A stretch of DNA of 64,000 nucleotides. It comes from Branchipolynoe longqiensis. Lineage: Eukaryota; Annelida; Polychaeta; Phyllodocida; Polynoidae. The stretch lies in NCBI GenBank assembly GCA_030323885.1, contig CM059197.1, positions 28,167,178-28,231,177 of the forward strand, read 5' to 3'. The translations under genes were made by a program, and so were the position numbers. A model generated the notes under the pieces. The model was not told where the DNA came from, did not search any database, and was given only the letters and a program-made list of their open reading frames with translations. Below are positions 23,530 to 34,839 of this stretch, piece by piece; within the stretch, counting starts at the first letter, position 1, and each line of letters opens with the position of its first letter.

Positions 23530-24247
23530 ATAGCACGTGGCTTCCTGCTGCAGCTAGACACATATTCAAGTGGCTTCCTGCTGCAGATTGACACATATTC
23601 AAGTGGATTCCTGATGCAGCTAGACACATATTCAAGTGGCTTCCTGCTGCAGATAGACACATATTCAAGTGGATTCGTGCTGCAGAGAGACACATATTCA
23701 AGTGGCTTCCTGCTACAGTGATACCCATATTCAAGTAGCTTCCTGCTGCAGAGATACACATATTCACGTGGCTTCCTGCTGCAGAGAGACAAATATTCAA
23801 GTAGCTTCCTGCTGCAGAGATACACATATTCAAGTGGATTCCTGCAGCAGAGATACATATATTCACGTGGCTTCCTGCTGCAGAGGTAGACATATTTAAG
23901 TGGGTTCCTGATGCAGAGATACACATATTCAAGTGCCTTTCTGCTGCAGAGATATACATGTTCACGTGGCTTCCTGCTGCAGAGATACACCTATTCAAGT
24001 GGCTTTCTGCTGCAGAGATACACAAATTCACGTGGCTTCCTGCTGCAGATATACACATATGCACGTGGCTTCCTGCTGCAGTGATATGCATACTCAAGAG
24101 GATTCCTGCTGCATAGATACACATATTCAGGTGACTTCCTGCTGCAGAGATATACATATTCACATGGCTTCCTGCTGCAGAGTTACACATATGCAAGTGG
24201 CTTTATGCTGCAGAGATACACATGTTCACGTGGCTTCCTGCTTCAGT
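23530..24247. repeat. 33-bp minisatellite, about 22 units
   Basis: Units close to cttcctgctgcagagataca + catattcaagtgg. A 33-bp unit keeps every stop-free frame open, giving 11-residue repeats on both strands (for example YLCSRKPLEYV and MCISAAGSHLN on minus). No start context, signal peptide or flanking exon supports coding. Confidence 0.9.
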
Positions 24248-24402
24248 GATGTCATCAATGTGCTCCTGCATATCGCATGTCCTAGCCATAGTGTCGAGTC
24301 TGGCTGGAAAGCTCTTATTCTGCAGGGAGACAATATTAAGCGCAATATATGATAGTTGTGACACACACTGCAAGCAGGAACTGAAGCACAAGTTAAATTG
24401 GT

Positions 24403-24716
24403 TGGTTTGTTGTTGGAGTTTTACATCCTGGCATCATCTATGGTCATATCAGCACGGGTACTGACTTAGGACAGTGCATACTCATGGTGACTTTATACTA
24501 TTTCCCCACTCAAAATCAGGCTGCCAGCACCATGACCCAATATCCTACTCAGTCACATTGTCCTGACACTGAGCTAACCAGTCCTTACCATATCCTATTT
24601 ATACAGTGCGCTATAAAGTGGGGCAGTAGTATAAAGTTACCATGAGGGCGCACTGTCACAAGTCGATGCCCATCGTGATATGACCTTAGATGTTGCTAGG
24701 GTGTAAAACTCCAAGA
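24403..24716. repeat. Foldback pair of SINE-A copies
   Basis: A reversed SINE-A 3' half (24403-24604) is followed head-to-head by a forward SINE-A 3' half (24610-24716). Tail sequence lies at both outer edges, so the two could pair as a long imperfect stem of roughly 100 bp with a loop of about 100 bases. Confidence 0.75.
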
Positions 24717-25235
24717 ACAAAACAAAACAACTGAAAACTATATGCATCGTTTATATAACATTCAGGAGACTCCCTATGGGAGGACACTGTCTATAGTGGA
24801 AAGTCCCCCAGGCATAGCCAATATGTTGACAGTAATGCCCTTATCTCATTGAGCTCACCATCAGGATCGACAGTGCCACCTGCTGACACCTAAATACCTG
24901 TCGTTTCCCATTCACTGACAGCGAATAAGGCCAAGATTGTGTCATGTGACCCTAGCTGGTGACAGCGGGGTTTTCCCAGCGATAGAGAAAAAAAGCCTCG
25001 GCTCAATACATGAAACATGAATAGCAGACCGATCGCATTTAGTCGCAACAGGTTTGAGAATGTGGATATTGTCGAATGCATGACCTCAATGTGTGACCCT
25101 AATGGGATAAGCTGCACATGTGCAGCAGCAAAACAGGAAGGAAGCACCGCAGCAACAGCCACACAACCCACTGTGGTCGGGTCTACTAAAATCACACTCA
25201 GGGTCACCTTTAGGGGGCTGCTTGGATTATGGGTT
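24717..25235. other. Unannotated DNA
   Basis: Overlapping short frames on both strands, with no recognised domain or repeat. Confidence 0.3.
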
Positions 25236-25545
25236 GTTGGAGTTTTACATCCTAGCAACATCTCAGCTCATATCAGGACGGGTACTGACTTGTGACAGTG
25301 CACACTCATGGCACATTTATAGTTATGCCCCACTGAGAGACCAGGCCGCCAGCACCATGGCCTGGTATCCCACTCAGTCACATTATCCTGACACTGAGCT
25401 AACCAGTCATTGGCCTATCCTACTAATCCCAAGGGCCTGGCTTGGACGCAACAAGTATTCATTTTTAAGCTATTGGTTTGACTCACCAAGGAGCTGAACT
25501 GCCGATCTCCCGTGCGCTATACCGATTCGACCACCGCGCCCGGTG
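25236..25545 (-). repeat. SINE-A, full length, reversed
   Basis: Complete from the inverted tail (ttggagttttacatcctagc) through the body to the linker (ttggtttgactcaccaagga) and a tRNA-like head ending at cgaccaccgcgcccgg. Confidence 0.85.
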
Positions 25546-25689
25546 GGGACTTCTAAAAAGAAACCCAGGGTCTCGTTAAAGGGTCAGTGACAGTTACCGA
25601 AACACCTCCACATATTCACAAGTATTATGATCAAGAATGACTAATCACCATTTGTATAGATTGAAAAAGAAAATATGTTCGAGGAATTA

Positions 25690-25762
25690 TTTAGCATCCT
25701 ATGTGAATATGGCCATTGCTTCCGATATGGCATAAAGAAACCACCAATCAGTCATTCAAGGA
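25690..25762 (+). repeat. Retroposon 3' tail, second copy
   Basis: gtgaatatggccattgcttcc...catsaagaaaccaccaatc-type sequence as at 8500-8572, ending in degenerate (CAAT)n just before a TTAA MITE. Confidence 0.45.
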
Positions 25763-25764
25763 CC

Positions 25765-26128
25765 CTAAAGGCTCAGTCACACCTCACCGGATTGGGGGAA
25801 ACAGACAGAAAATGAACAATGTCCAGTTTGTGTCCGTACAAGTTTTGAACATGCGCAAAACTAGGAACAGATGCTGCATGACTGAGGTCTATGGTTCTTG
25901 TCCGGTTTGATTTTGTTTCGTCCGTTGGCTATCCGTTCATGTTCGTTTCCTGTCCGTTTCCTGTCAGTTTCATGTCAGTTTCCTGTCCGTTTCATGTCCG
26001 TTCGTCCAACAGCCATTTACCCGGTAGCGCAATATTTTGACACATTTTAATACAATTTGATACTTATCACCACTGGACTAGACAATTCTGTCCATTGCTC
26101 AATCCGGTGATGTGTGACTGGGCCTTAA
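25765..26128 (+). mobile_element. TTAA MITE, cleanest terminal repeats
   Basis: Left taaaggctcagtcacacctcaccggattg and right (as complement) taaggcccagtcacacatcaccggattg pair almost fully over about 28 bp. The interior carries the tttcatgtccg words of the subfamily at 16816-17272. Confidence 0.8.
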
Positions 26129-27204
26129 TGGTCTAATGGTCAACCTGCTGTTAATTGAAAACAGAACGAGACAGTAGTATAAAGTGGCAATTTTAATTCT
26201 TTCTATCTTAGCTTGTTACATTACTCTTTCATGATGAGATGACCTTAGATATTTCAAGGATTACAGGCACTTAACCCTATCGATACATCGTATTAGTTGG
26301 GTGGGTGGGACGCAAATCTGCCCGTAAGAAGTACGTCCTCTCGGTTTGAAAAGTCTGGTCGAAGTGAGGATCTCCAGTGCCACGTCATCGGCTTTGACTG
26401 GAAATCACTATAGATGGCGTGTCAATCGGTGGCCATTTTAGTTAGTTCTAAAAGCGAATATGGGTGTCGCCAACCGTCTGATTTAAATCTAACTGTGTAA
26501 GTAAAGTTAACTGCACAATAAGAAGTTCAAGAAGTATCATGTAGATGGCGCGTTGAGCGGGGGCCAAATTATTAGTTCTAAGAATAGAATATAGTCGGCG
26601 CCATGGTGCCCTAATCTACTGAGATTCACAGTCTTGTTCATTCAATTACCCATGTTGCACACATCATGGACAATGTCACTCAGGCCAATTGACTCATCTG
26701 CTAGGGTGGATTACATGCTTCGATATTACTCCAATTCTACTCTAGGTTGATAACACTAAAATTGATTGTTGTTGAGTGACTGCTACTAAGCAAAGATGTG
26801 TGATACCCTATGTAAGTCTAACCATCTATTCCCTGTGTGACGTCACATAATCAGTAATAATAGCCACGGAAGACACATTCCAACCTACTGTGTTTGATCT
26901 CACATAGACCATTCTTGTCAGAGGCATATTTTGTAAAGATACATAAAATATTGCTGCCACAAATACATGGTACGATCACGTGACTAGATCTCTAAGCATT
27001 AAAGGGTGAATTTGGTATGAATTCTGTGTCATATAATTCCGGGCTAACTGAATGCAGAAAGGAAAAAACTAAAAGTTCACTTAGTAATAAGAGGAAAGAC
27101 CCAGTTGATGAAGTGTGGATGCTGAGAACAACCGGCAGTCATTAGTGGATAGTCCCATTCCTGAAAGATCAGAATGTTAGCCCAAAATAGAAACACAAAC
27201 ACTT
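26129..27204. other. Unannotated DNA with a short tandem duplication
   Basis: A block around gatggcg.gt..gcggtggccaWWttagttctaa occurs twice (about 26412-26478 and 26542-26605). caattacccatgttgc..atcatggacaatg (26643-26673) recurs at about 53947-53980. No gene is supported. Confidence 0.35.
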
Positions 27205-27395
27205 GTTTGTTCAATGCTTTATATCCTATCACCATCTAAGTTTATATCAGGATAAGTACTGACTTGTTACAGTGCACACCTATAGTAACTTTATACACAT
27301 TGAGAGGTCGGGCTGTGGGAATATTGCCCCTATTTGCAACTTAATCACATTATCCTGATATTGAGCAAACCAGATTCATTGTTATCAGAAATCCT
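27205..27395 (-). repeat. SINE-A 3' half, reversed, diverged
   Basis: Inverted words ctttatatcctatcaccatct, cttgttacagtgcacacc and cattatcctgatattgagca in SINE-A order. Confidence 0.65.
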
Positions 27396-27589
27396 TTTTT
27401 AAATAGGTAGGGTCATTGTGGTATAACAGACGGCCCTGCAACCAGATTTCTCCAGTTTTCCCTGTCTCTACTGCCCTGTGGGACTTCACAAATACAAGGT
27501 CTGTCCATTCACTGATGTTGTCTTCCTCCCCCTTTCACATTTCCTTGCAAGATGATTTTGGCCAGCCCTGGTCAACGGAAAATATACCA

Positions 27590-28310
27590 TACTGTAGTAG
27601 GTGGTGTAATGGTTAACACACTGGCCTGGAATGCAAAGAGTTGTGGGTTCAAGTACCAATCTAGGCACAATATTTCCCATTTTCATCACTCCCCCCCCCA
27701 CCATGACACTGCTTGCCGTGACCATGATTATGTAAAGTTAGATGTTGTGTAGTTGTTGAACCTACCCTGTGTATGTACATATGTAAGTGCATTGCCTGTA
27801 TGTATGTAATTGTAAGCCGTAGTGTAGTAGTCTGCACCTCTCAGCCAAGGATCCGCATAGACAGGTAGGCATGGGTACTGTGGTGATATCAGGGAGCCTA
27901 GGTGGTGTAATAGTTAGCACACTGGCCTGGAATGCAAAGAGTTGTGGGTTCGAGTACCACTCTAGGCACAATATTTCCCATTTTCATCACCCCCCCCTGC
28001 CATGACACTGGTTGCCGTGACCATTATTATGTAAAGCTATGTGTTGTGTAGTTGTTGAACCTACCCTGTGTATATACATATGTAAGTGCATTGCCTGTAT
28101 GTATGTAATTGTAAGCCGTAGTGTAGTAGTCTGCACCTCTCAGCCAAGGATTCGCATAGACAGGTAGACATGGGTAGTGTGGTAATATCAGGGAACCTAG
28201 GTAGTTTAATTGTTAGTACACTGGCCCCCCGGAATGCAAAGGTATATGGGTTCGAGTCCCACTCTAGGCACAATAGTTCCAATTTTCATCACACCCCCCC
28301 CCATAACACA
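27590..28310 (+). repeat. Tandem array of SINE-C, period about 300 bp
   Basis: tRNA-like heads start at about 27601, 27902 and 28201. The units also share ttgaacctaccctgtgtat (27756, 28055), gtagtgtagtagtctgcacc and cacctctcagccaaggat. Spacings of 299-301 bp show a true tandem of 2.4 units rather than independent insertions. The heads resemble eukaryotic tRNA-Gln around gtggtgtaatggttagcac. The acceptor ends pair, but the anticodon stem does not. Confidence 0.8.
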
Positions 28311-29087
28311 TACCAATTTGCATCCCTTCACGAGCATCACAATATCTTATTGTGGCCCAATTGCCTACTGGATCTGAACATGGGGGTGATATATATTTGA
28401 ATTTAAACCATACTCTGAAATCTGAAATTTTAAAATGTTCAAAAGTGACTTTCACACCATGTACAACCAAACTCTATTTCCGAATACAGTTGTTGAAGGC
28501 GTTCATGATGTAGACAGTAAATTTGTAGAAATCTGAGCATCCAAGTCATTCCAAACCTGTAGCCTACAAAATATATAAGAAGGGGCATGACTAGCAATAC
28601 ATGGGGTTAATAATCTATACATGAGGGGTAGCCAAGTTGGGTGTATAATCTGGCGCATGGATGCAATATGCACGACTCGAGCTCCTTGCGGACACACCAC
28701 TGGGTCGGTACCCTGTAGTGGAAGATAGAGTAGCCCCGGGTATAATTGAAGCACGCTGACAGAACTGTGCACCCGGGGGAAATCTCGCACGTTGAAAGAT
28801 GCATTCAGATCCTCCATCTGTTACTGGCGAGCAGCTCGGAGCAGTTCGCCACGCAACGCTAAGTATGAGAATGCTCGCGCCAGATTCGTGCCTTTCCCAC
28901 CAGCAGCAGACCCATGTTATGTTAGCTCTGTTTAGGTGTGTGTAGTGCACAGGAAATTCTTGTTAACTGTCCCAATTATTCAACAACAGGTGGAAGCATT
29001 ATACTACACCTCTGAGATGTTCTCGATGATGTATATAGAATCTTTATATAAAATATGTATGTATATGTTTTTATTGTTGGTTTTTTT
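28311..29087. other. Unannotated DNA with a weak LINE-tail-like frame
   Basis: The minus frame 28503-28817 ends with IFCRLQVWNDLDAQI, which resembles the ..VWN.L...I.. words near the C-terminus of some LINE ORF2 proteins. Nothing else supports it, so it is recorded as a possibility only. Confidence 0.25.
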
Positions 29088-29702
29088 GTCTTGAAGGTTT
29101 ATATTGCCTATCTTGGATAAGTCTGAATAGACTTGTTTTAACCATTGTCGATAGAAAGCCCAAGCCTACACTTTTACCGACACAAGCGATTTTTAACCTC
29201 CCACACCACATAGGTTATCTTGTTGTAAACCACTGCCTTGTGGTACAGGTTGTTGACAGAACCGAAGGCTAAGGGAGCAAACCCTGAAGAGAAAACCATG
29301 TCACTGTGGCAGCGTCAAGGGCGGTTGATGTATGGAAATCCCCAAATCTCTCGACCAGCCACTGCAGGGACAAATAGTGTTCCGCCTGTCTGGACATGTT
29401 CTTGCCGGTGTGAAACCTCTATTTGCTCCCCGAGAGGGTGCCGCTGGTAACGTGCAAAAGCCAGCAGTACTTCAACACTTTTGCAGGCAGCTTTCATGAA
29501 ATGGAAAAAGCTGCATGCCTTCATGATGCGACATCTGCGTTCAATCACGAGGCTAACCTGGAAGGACAAAGTGGACTCATGGACATCACTCTCACAGCAG
29601 AGAGCTAAATGGAGATTGGCAGTTAAGTAATGAAAGCAGTCTTTGTTGCATCGCGACTGACAGCATGATGATGATGATGACACCACATAGACATGGTATG
29701 AG
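29088..29702 (-). repeat. SINE-B 3' half split by a LINE-derived insertion
   Basis: Reversed SINE-B sequence runs from 29088 to 29213 and resumes at 29680-29702. acaccacatag flanks the insert on both sides (29203-29213 and 29680-29690) as an 11-bp target-site duplication. Confidence 0.8.
29214..29679 (+). mobile_element. Chimeric LINE-derived retrocopy inside SINE-B
   Basis: The 5' module (gttgtaaaccactgccttgtgg ... ttcatgaaatg) is fused to LINE codons for KKLHAFMMRHLRSI-type sequence. An internal gap then jumps from aaggacaaagt to ggactcatggacatcac, and the 3' UTR and (GAT)n tail follow. The 11-bp target duplication shows it moved as one unit by target-primed reverse transcription. Confidence 0.8.
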
Positions 29703-30031
29703 TTATTATCTAGACACTGGACACAGTAGTTGGATTGAGTAACTTCTCTGCCTGGCCCCTATTAGGCCTACCCTTTATGTCACTTAAAATCAAATTAAAG
29801 CCAGAGCTTTGGAGCAACTGGGCCGAGATGGGCAAATGACCTTTGAAGGGTGGGGGGAGTGGCGCCCTACACCCACTCAGGTGTAGACCAATCGTCACCA
29901 AGCTCCTGTAATTGGCCCGCTATGACCGCCCAATGCTCAACCTTGGGGGTTGCGGGTTCGAATCCGACATGCATATCAATATTGAGAAAGGCTCCCTAAT
30001 AATATTGGGATGTACATGCTTTATACTACAC
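29703..30031. other. Unannotated DNA with a tRNA-like B box
   Basis: gcgggttcgaatccgac (29949-29965) looks like a T-loop, but no matching acceptor or anticodon stem is visible, so it is probably a SINE head relic. Confidence 0.3.
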
Positions 30032-30453
30032 ATCATCATCATCATCATGCTGTCGGTCACTATGTGACAAAGACTGCTTTCATTACTTGACCACCGCTCT
30101 CCATTTAGCTCTCTGCTGTGAGAGTTGCGTCCATGAGTCAGTCTTAATGTCTCTCAGCTTCAGGTTTCTCTTGATGGTATCTTTGAACCGGAGACGGGGG
30201 CGCCCTCTCTTTCTGTAGCCAGAAGACAGTTGAGAATAGAGGATCTGCTTTGGTAGCCTGTCTGATGTCATCCTCATGAGGTGTCCAGTCCACCAGAGAT
30301 TCTTTTTGATCAGAAGATCTTCCATAGAGGGCAGCCCCATCCATTCGAGTATTTCCTTATTCATCACTTTGTCCTTCCAGGTTAGCCTCATGATTGAACA
30401 CAGATGTCGCATCATGAAGGCATGCAGCTTTTTCACCTGCTGTCTGCACATAC
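30032..30453 (-). pseudogene. LINE ORF2 C-terminal fragment with 3' UTR
   Basis: The longest coding relic of the LINE. The minus frame 30451-30083 encodes 122 residues ending in a normal stop: VKKLHAFMMRHL near the start, GLPSMEDLLIKKNLWWTGHL with the W.GH..RM core in the middle, then RGRPRLRFKDTIKRNLKLRDI and a terminal W.SLSQQRAKWRA-like stretch. This matches the domain that follows the RT in several non-LTR clades. The 3' UTR and a (CAT)n complement tail lie at 30032-30082. It is 5'-truncated, with no RT or endonuclease. The CRQQ residues at the truncation edge show that the true LINE continues past the chimera junctions. Confidence 0.8.
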
Positions 30454-31037
30454 TCTGTATATATATGTATGTGTATATATATATGTATATATATAAATGG
30501 CCAAGTATGGACCTAAATGTATTTATTTGGACATAGTGTAAGTGCGGGGATATATATATATATAAAATGCATATATATATATATATATATATGCATGTTA
30601 TATGCAGGGGTCATTAACATTCGGCAATATTGTCATATTGGTACAAAGGGAATGCGGGCAGAGGCAAAAGTGCAGGGAACATAATAAGTATTATTATTCT
30701 GCCCATGTTGGATTGGTCACCCTTGCGTAATTGTGGATGTTTCCCATAACAGGGCTAATTCACGCCGGAGACAGGATTGCAGCAGCTCTATCAGGGTTCC
30801 CAATGCTCCAGAATGATAGACATGTGGGGTCAAGTCCCACTCTACCTATACTGACATATAGATGTGCAACAATCCGGGAACACTTCATACCTCTCTCTGC
30901 ATTTAACTGCACAATGCAGCAACACCTGATTTTATTATGCAGTTCCGAGAGTTCTGAACTGTTTTCTGATATCCCTCCCCACTACCATATTCCCTTTTGA
31001 AGATTTAACTAAATGGCACTCTATTTATTTATTTTTT
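30454..31037. other. (TA)n tracts and a degenerate SINE-C head
   Basis: TA-rich microsatellites at 30461-30600. A degenerate tRNA-like head (gtggggtcaagtcccactctacc) lies at about 30820-30846. Nothing else is supported. Confidence 0.35.
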
Positions 31038-31337
31038 CTTGAAGATTTATACTGCCTATCATGGATAAGTCTGAATAGACTTGTTTTGACCATTAGAGAG
31101 TTTGTCGATAGAAAGCCTGAGTCTACACTTTTACCGACCCAAGGGATTTGTTAACCTCCCCCATCACATAGACATGGTATGAGAGCAACTGGCCTTTGAT
31201 ATCACTGTAAGTTATACACAGCAGTGGAAATCCAAATTGGCAGAGGTGGGGGCATGGGGAATCGAACCACGAACCTTCAGATTAGGAGTCCGACCTAGAA
31301 AAGTCTCAGACACTCTAACCACTCCGCCACAGAGAAC
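31038..31337 (-). repeat. SINE-B, full length, reversed
   Basis: Complete from the inverted tail (cttgaagatttatactgcc) to the head, ending cactccgccacagagaaca. It includes a ggggaatcgaaccacgaacc B-box complement. Confidence 0.85.
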
Positions 31338-32569
31338 ACATAAATAATTACGCCAAGCCAGGCAGATCACTTATCTCATATCTCACTTAGTTTGTTTACA
31401 TGTTATTGTATCATGACTAACATCCATTTTATATATGTTGTAATAATAAATACCGACTACTTTTAGCAAATTGATTAATGAATGATTAAAGCTACATGGG
31501 TCGCAGCAACTTTGGTTGATGCACTAATCATGTGTCTAAGTGCTGTTCTCTAATGTCAAGCCGCTCACATTTCCTTTTGTCTTAACCAGACTCCTCTGTG
31601 AATTACACTTACAGAGTATTCTTGTGAATCCAGACCAGTGTATAGGTTCTATATATGGAACAAGATAATACAATTTCAGGCGACGCAACACCATGTAAAC
31701 GTCAATCCATAAATCTAGTTTCAATAACAGATTTTTACCTGAAAATAATGTTAAGTGTTACTAATTCCACTTTTCCTATGACCACATGGTTATGGAGCAG
31801 TGGACAAAATGATATGATTACACACAAATGTACTCATTGATGGTTTCATTCTGATGTTTATCTCCATTTTTGTATTGGCCTTTACATGGTTTTGCGCCTG
31901 ACCTGTTGATTATTTTATTTATTTTATTTGATTATATTACACTGAAGGAGTGGCAACCATATATTGTTTGTTCGGTGTGTGTGTGTTCCCTGTGGTAATG
32001 ACTGGTGGGACGCCTGTGAGAGGCTATCTTTCAGAACACTTCATCAAAGGTTTCCTTGACCTGTGCATGCATTATCAGAGAAGCCTTAAACCGTATATGT
32101 GCGTCCTAGTTTAATGGCAGTGTTTCGGCTTCATAGAACCTTACTTGAGGGTTCTCTATATTGACCACATGGAAAGGCTTCCCAGTTATTACCTTATAAT
32201 GTCGTCACACCAAGGCTCCTCTGCACAGCCAGACACTTTCAGCGACTATTAAATTACTCATCTTCCTCTCATTGAATTCAGAATATAATATCTTAGCGGT
32301 CTGAATGTTTCATATTGACAACTGGCATATGGGCAGTGCAAATCCCTTCATTGATAATGTTATTAACAAAATATCCCACGCCCAATTGCACCGTTGTATG
32401 GACCCTAGGGATATTGTTGGTTTGTAAGTCTTCTTCATCTCCCAGTTCTATTGAGCAGTTAGTGCAGAATATTATATATAATCTATTATATACATATAAA
32501 TAGGAGTAGGGTAGTCTAGTAATAGAGTAGAACAAAGTAAAATACATATATGCCAAGAACATTTAAAAA
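31338..32569. other. Unannotated DNA including dispersed repeat H
   Basis: 31690-31912 shares ordered words with 48488-48712: cYgtaaaCSKcaatcca, then acctgaaaataatKttaa..gt, then a gatgtttatMtcSatttt block, then catggttttgcRcctgaMc. No coding frame or terminal repeat is recognised, and no gene is supported in the rest. Confidence 0.35.
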
Positions 32570-32760
32570 AAATTAACATAGGCTACTAACCATACCAACC
32601 AATTATCTACTGAAATAAGGCAATCAAATAATGTATCAGCAGCTACTGTGTTGTAAGATAACACCAACACTACAACTGGCCAGCATTGACAACAAGCCTC
32701 GATACCCGGGCATATAAATACAGCCTCAATAAAAAATATAACAAAAATATATATATATAA
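32570..32760 (+). repeat. Dispersed repeat G, copy 2
   Basis: Ordered matches to 7440-7652: aacataggctactaac, ccagcattgacaacaagcc, gggcatataaatac and tcaataaaaaata. Confidence 0.5.
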
Positions 32761-32875
32761 ATGCTCGGAGAACATATGCGGCCTCCTCAACTTGATACTT
32801 GTGACTGGTGGCGCCACTACTGCTTCTACTCCTCACCTCTAGCGGATGCGGCAAACATTTTGTAGCTACAGTTTT

Positions 32876-33063
32876 GTTTTGTTTGTTTGTTGGAGTTTTA
32901 CGTCCTGGCAACATATCAGGTCATATCAAGACGGGTACCGACTTGTAACAGTGTACACTCATGGCAACTTAATAGTGCTGCCCCACTGAGAAATCAAGCA
33001 GCCGGCACCATGACCCGATATCACACTCACATTTTCGTGACACTGAGCCAACCAGTCACAACT
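32876..33063 (-). repeat. SINE-A 3' half, reversed
   Basis: ttggagttttacgtcctggc through the inverted body to gagccaaccagtcac. It is truncated before the head and followed by (TA)n. Confidence 0.8.
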
Positions 33064-34277
33064 ATATTTATATATATATATATATATGACGTATAAGCAT
33101 TATGCCAGTAGAAAGGCACGGGAGGGATTATATGTTATTTACTACCTTATTATTGGTGGGGTGGCTTACTTGATGTATGCCCCCCCCCTCCAACCACGTG
33201 ACCAGTGACGCCCCCACCAACACGATTCTAACCGGGACGCTACACTGTTACATATATACATATATATGTATGATAATAACTAGCCAATGCTATATGTTAC
33301 CAAACACAAACCTGGCAGTAACCAGAATGGTAGAAGGAGTCTTTTTTATTTTCTTCTTTCCTACATTGCTAATGCTCATAATTTCTCTGTCAATCTATAA
33401 TGCATGAATTCACCTACCACTGCATAAACAAACTAAAAAGCCCACAAAACCTTGCGTCCATTCGCTAACCCAGGAAGCACCCCCTACCTCCTCCTCAGTC
33501 GTCTGCATTACCCAAACCACAAAGATCGCTATAGTGATCCGCCAACCCTCCTTAGCCCCCAATCTCCACACACACAACCAGGGCGCGCCACTGGGCCCAT
33601 CCAGGTGATGAATGGTGCTAAGCCCGCTGGGACAGAGAGGTGCAGGGGACGGGCCGTGATAAGACACTGCCCGTGAGTAGGTAGGGGTGGGGGCGTATGG
33701 GGGGTGAGGAGGGGCACGAGGGTCGGGGGGTGGGGGTGGAGCAGTGAATGAGTGTACAAGTGGATTGCACTATCAGGAGAGCGATGGATTGCATTAGGGG
33801 TGGGGTAGGCTGATACTGGAGGCTGAGGACTGTTGGGAGTGTTGATGCCTTAGAGTAGGAACGCCTAGGAAATACAACAATAGATATATATATATATTTA
33901 TGTGGAATATAATACAACAGATTATATAAATGTTATTTATTTAACTAACCCTTTAATGCCTGTAGTGGGGCCGCTCACAGTTGGTTGAGCGGCCTGGTCG
34001 CGTTTGGTTGTTCACATGCAGGCAAACCCCTCGCGAGCAGCCTATGTGTGTGTGTGTCACCAACTATCGGTCCCTTTTGCCGGCGAAATTTTGTTCAAGT
34101 ACATAAATCGGTAGGCTGATAGTGTTTGGCCAGCCAGAGTCATTGTTCTCAACCAATCACCTATCGTCTTGTCTTTATGGACATCCAAATAATGTATACA
34201 TAGGTAAAATCTACGAATATTCGGCATAGGGGGGAATCTAAATGTTATATTACTGATCGGTGTACGTGACCAGGTGC

Positions 34278-34326
<49 letters not shown>

Positions 34327-34839
34327 CATATATATATATGTATGGGTTGGTGGTGCCTGAGTGGGATGTAAATAGACATAGTGGTGCTGGCAGGTCTTGG
34401 TCTGATTGCACTCAGGGCTTACCCTCCCTCTGCCGGGCTAGGGATCACCATACTCAAAAGGTCAAGGTTGGTGGTGGCCATGGGCCATACAGCTTGTGGT
34501 GGTGGGCAGACCACTGGTATCCATGGGGACCAGGAATGCTGGATCCCTATTGGTAGGACAAAGACTGCTTGATTCCCATTGGTGGAAAGCGGTGGTGTGA
34601 AACTGTACAATGAATCCATGTAACTATTTAAGCAATAAACCAGAGGGCTTGACTCTCTCTCTTTCTTTACACTGTATACTATTCCTTTCTCTTGTCTGTA
34701 TTGGTTTCTACCATATCCTGCCTACACAAGCACAGATTCGAGAATTATACCTTACACATATATTTATATATCCACATTCATATATGAGCGTACAGTATTG
34801 TATATAATTCTGGCAACATTGACTAAAACTAGATTCATG
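33064..34839. other. Unannotated DNA with (TA)n tracts
   Basis: (TA)n runs at 33066-33087, 33885-33900 and 34278-34340, and a C-rich patch near 33178. Many short frames, none recognised. Confidence 0.35.

Noticed and set aside
23463..24196. Cys-rich 11-residue repeat protein on the minus strand
   Set aside because: A 33-bp minisatellite open in several frames on both strands; no signal peptide, exon structure or frame preference.
27601..28270. Functional tRNA genes (Gln-like heads)
   Set aside because: A/B boxes and acceptor-like ends are present but the anticodon stem does not pair, and each head continues into a SINE body.
28503..28817. LINE ORF2 C-terminus on the minus strand
   Set aside because: Only a short VWNDLDAQI-like word supports it; no RT motif or adjoining LINE sequence, so it was left as a remark.
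29930..29970. tRNA gene with a perfect-looking T loop
   Set aside because: No matching acceptor, D or anticodon stems were found around gggttcgaatcc.
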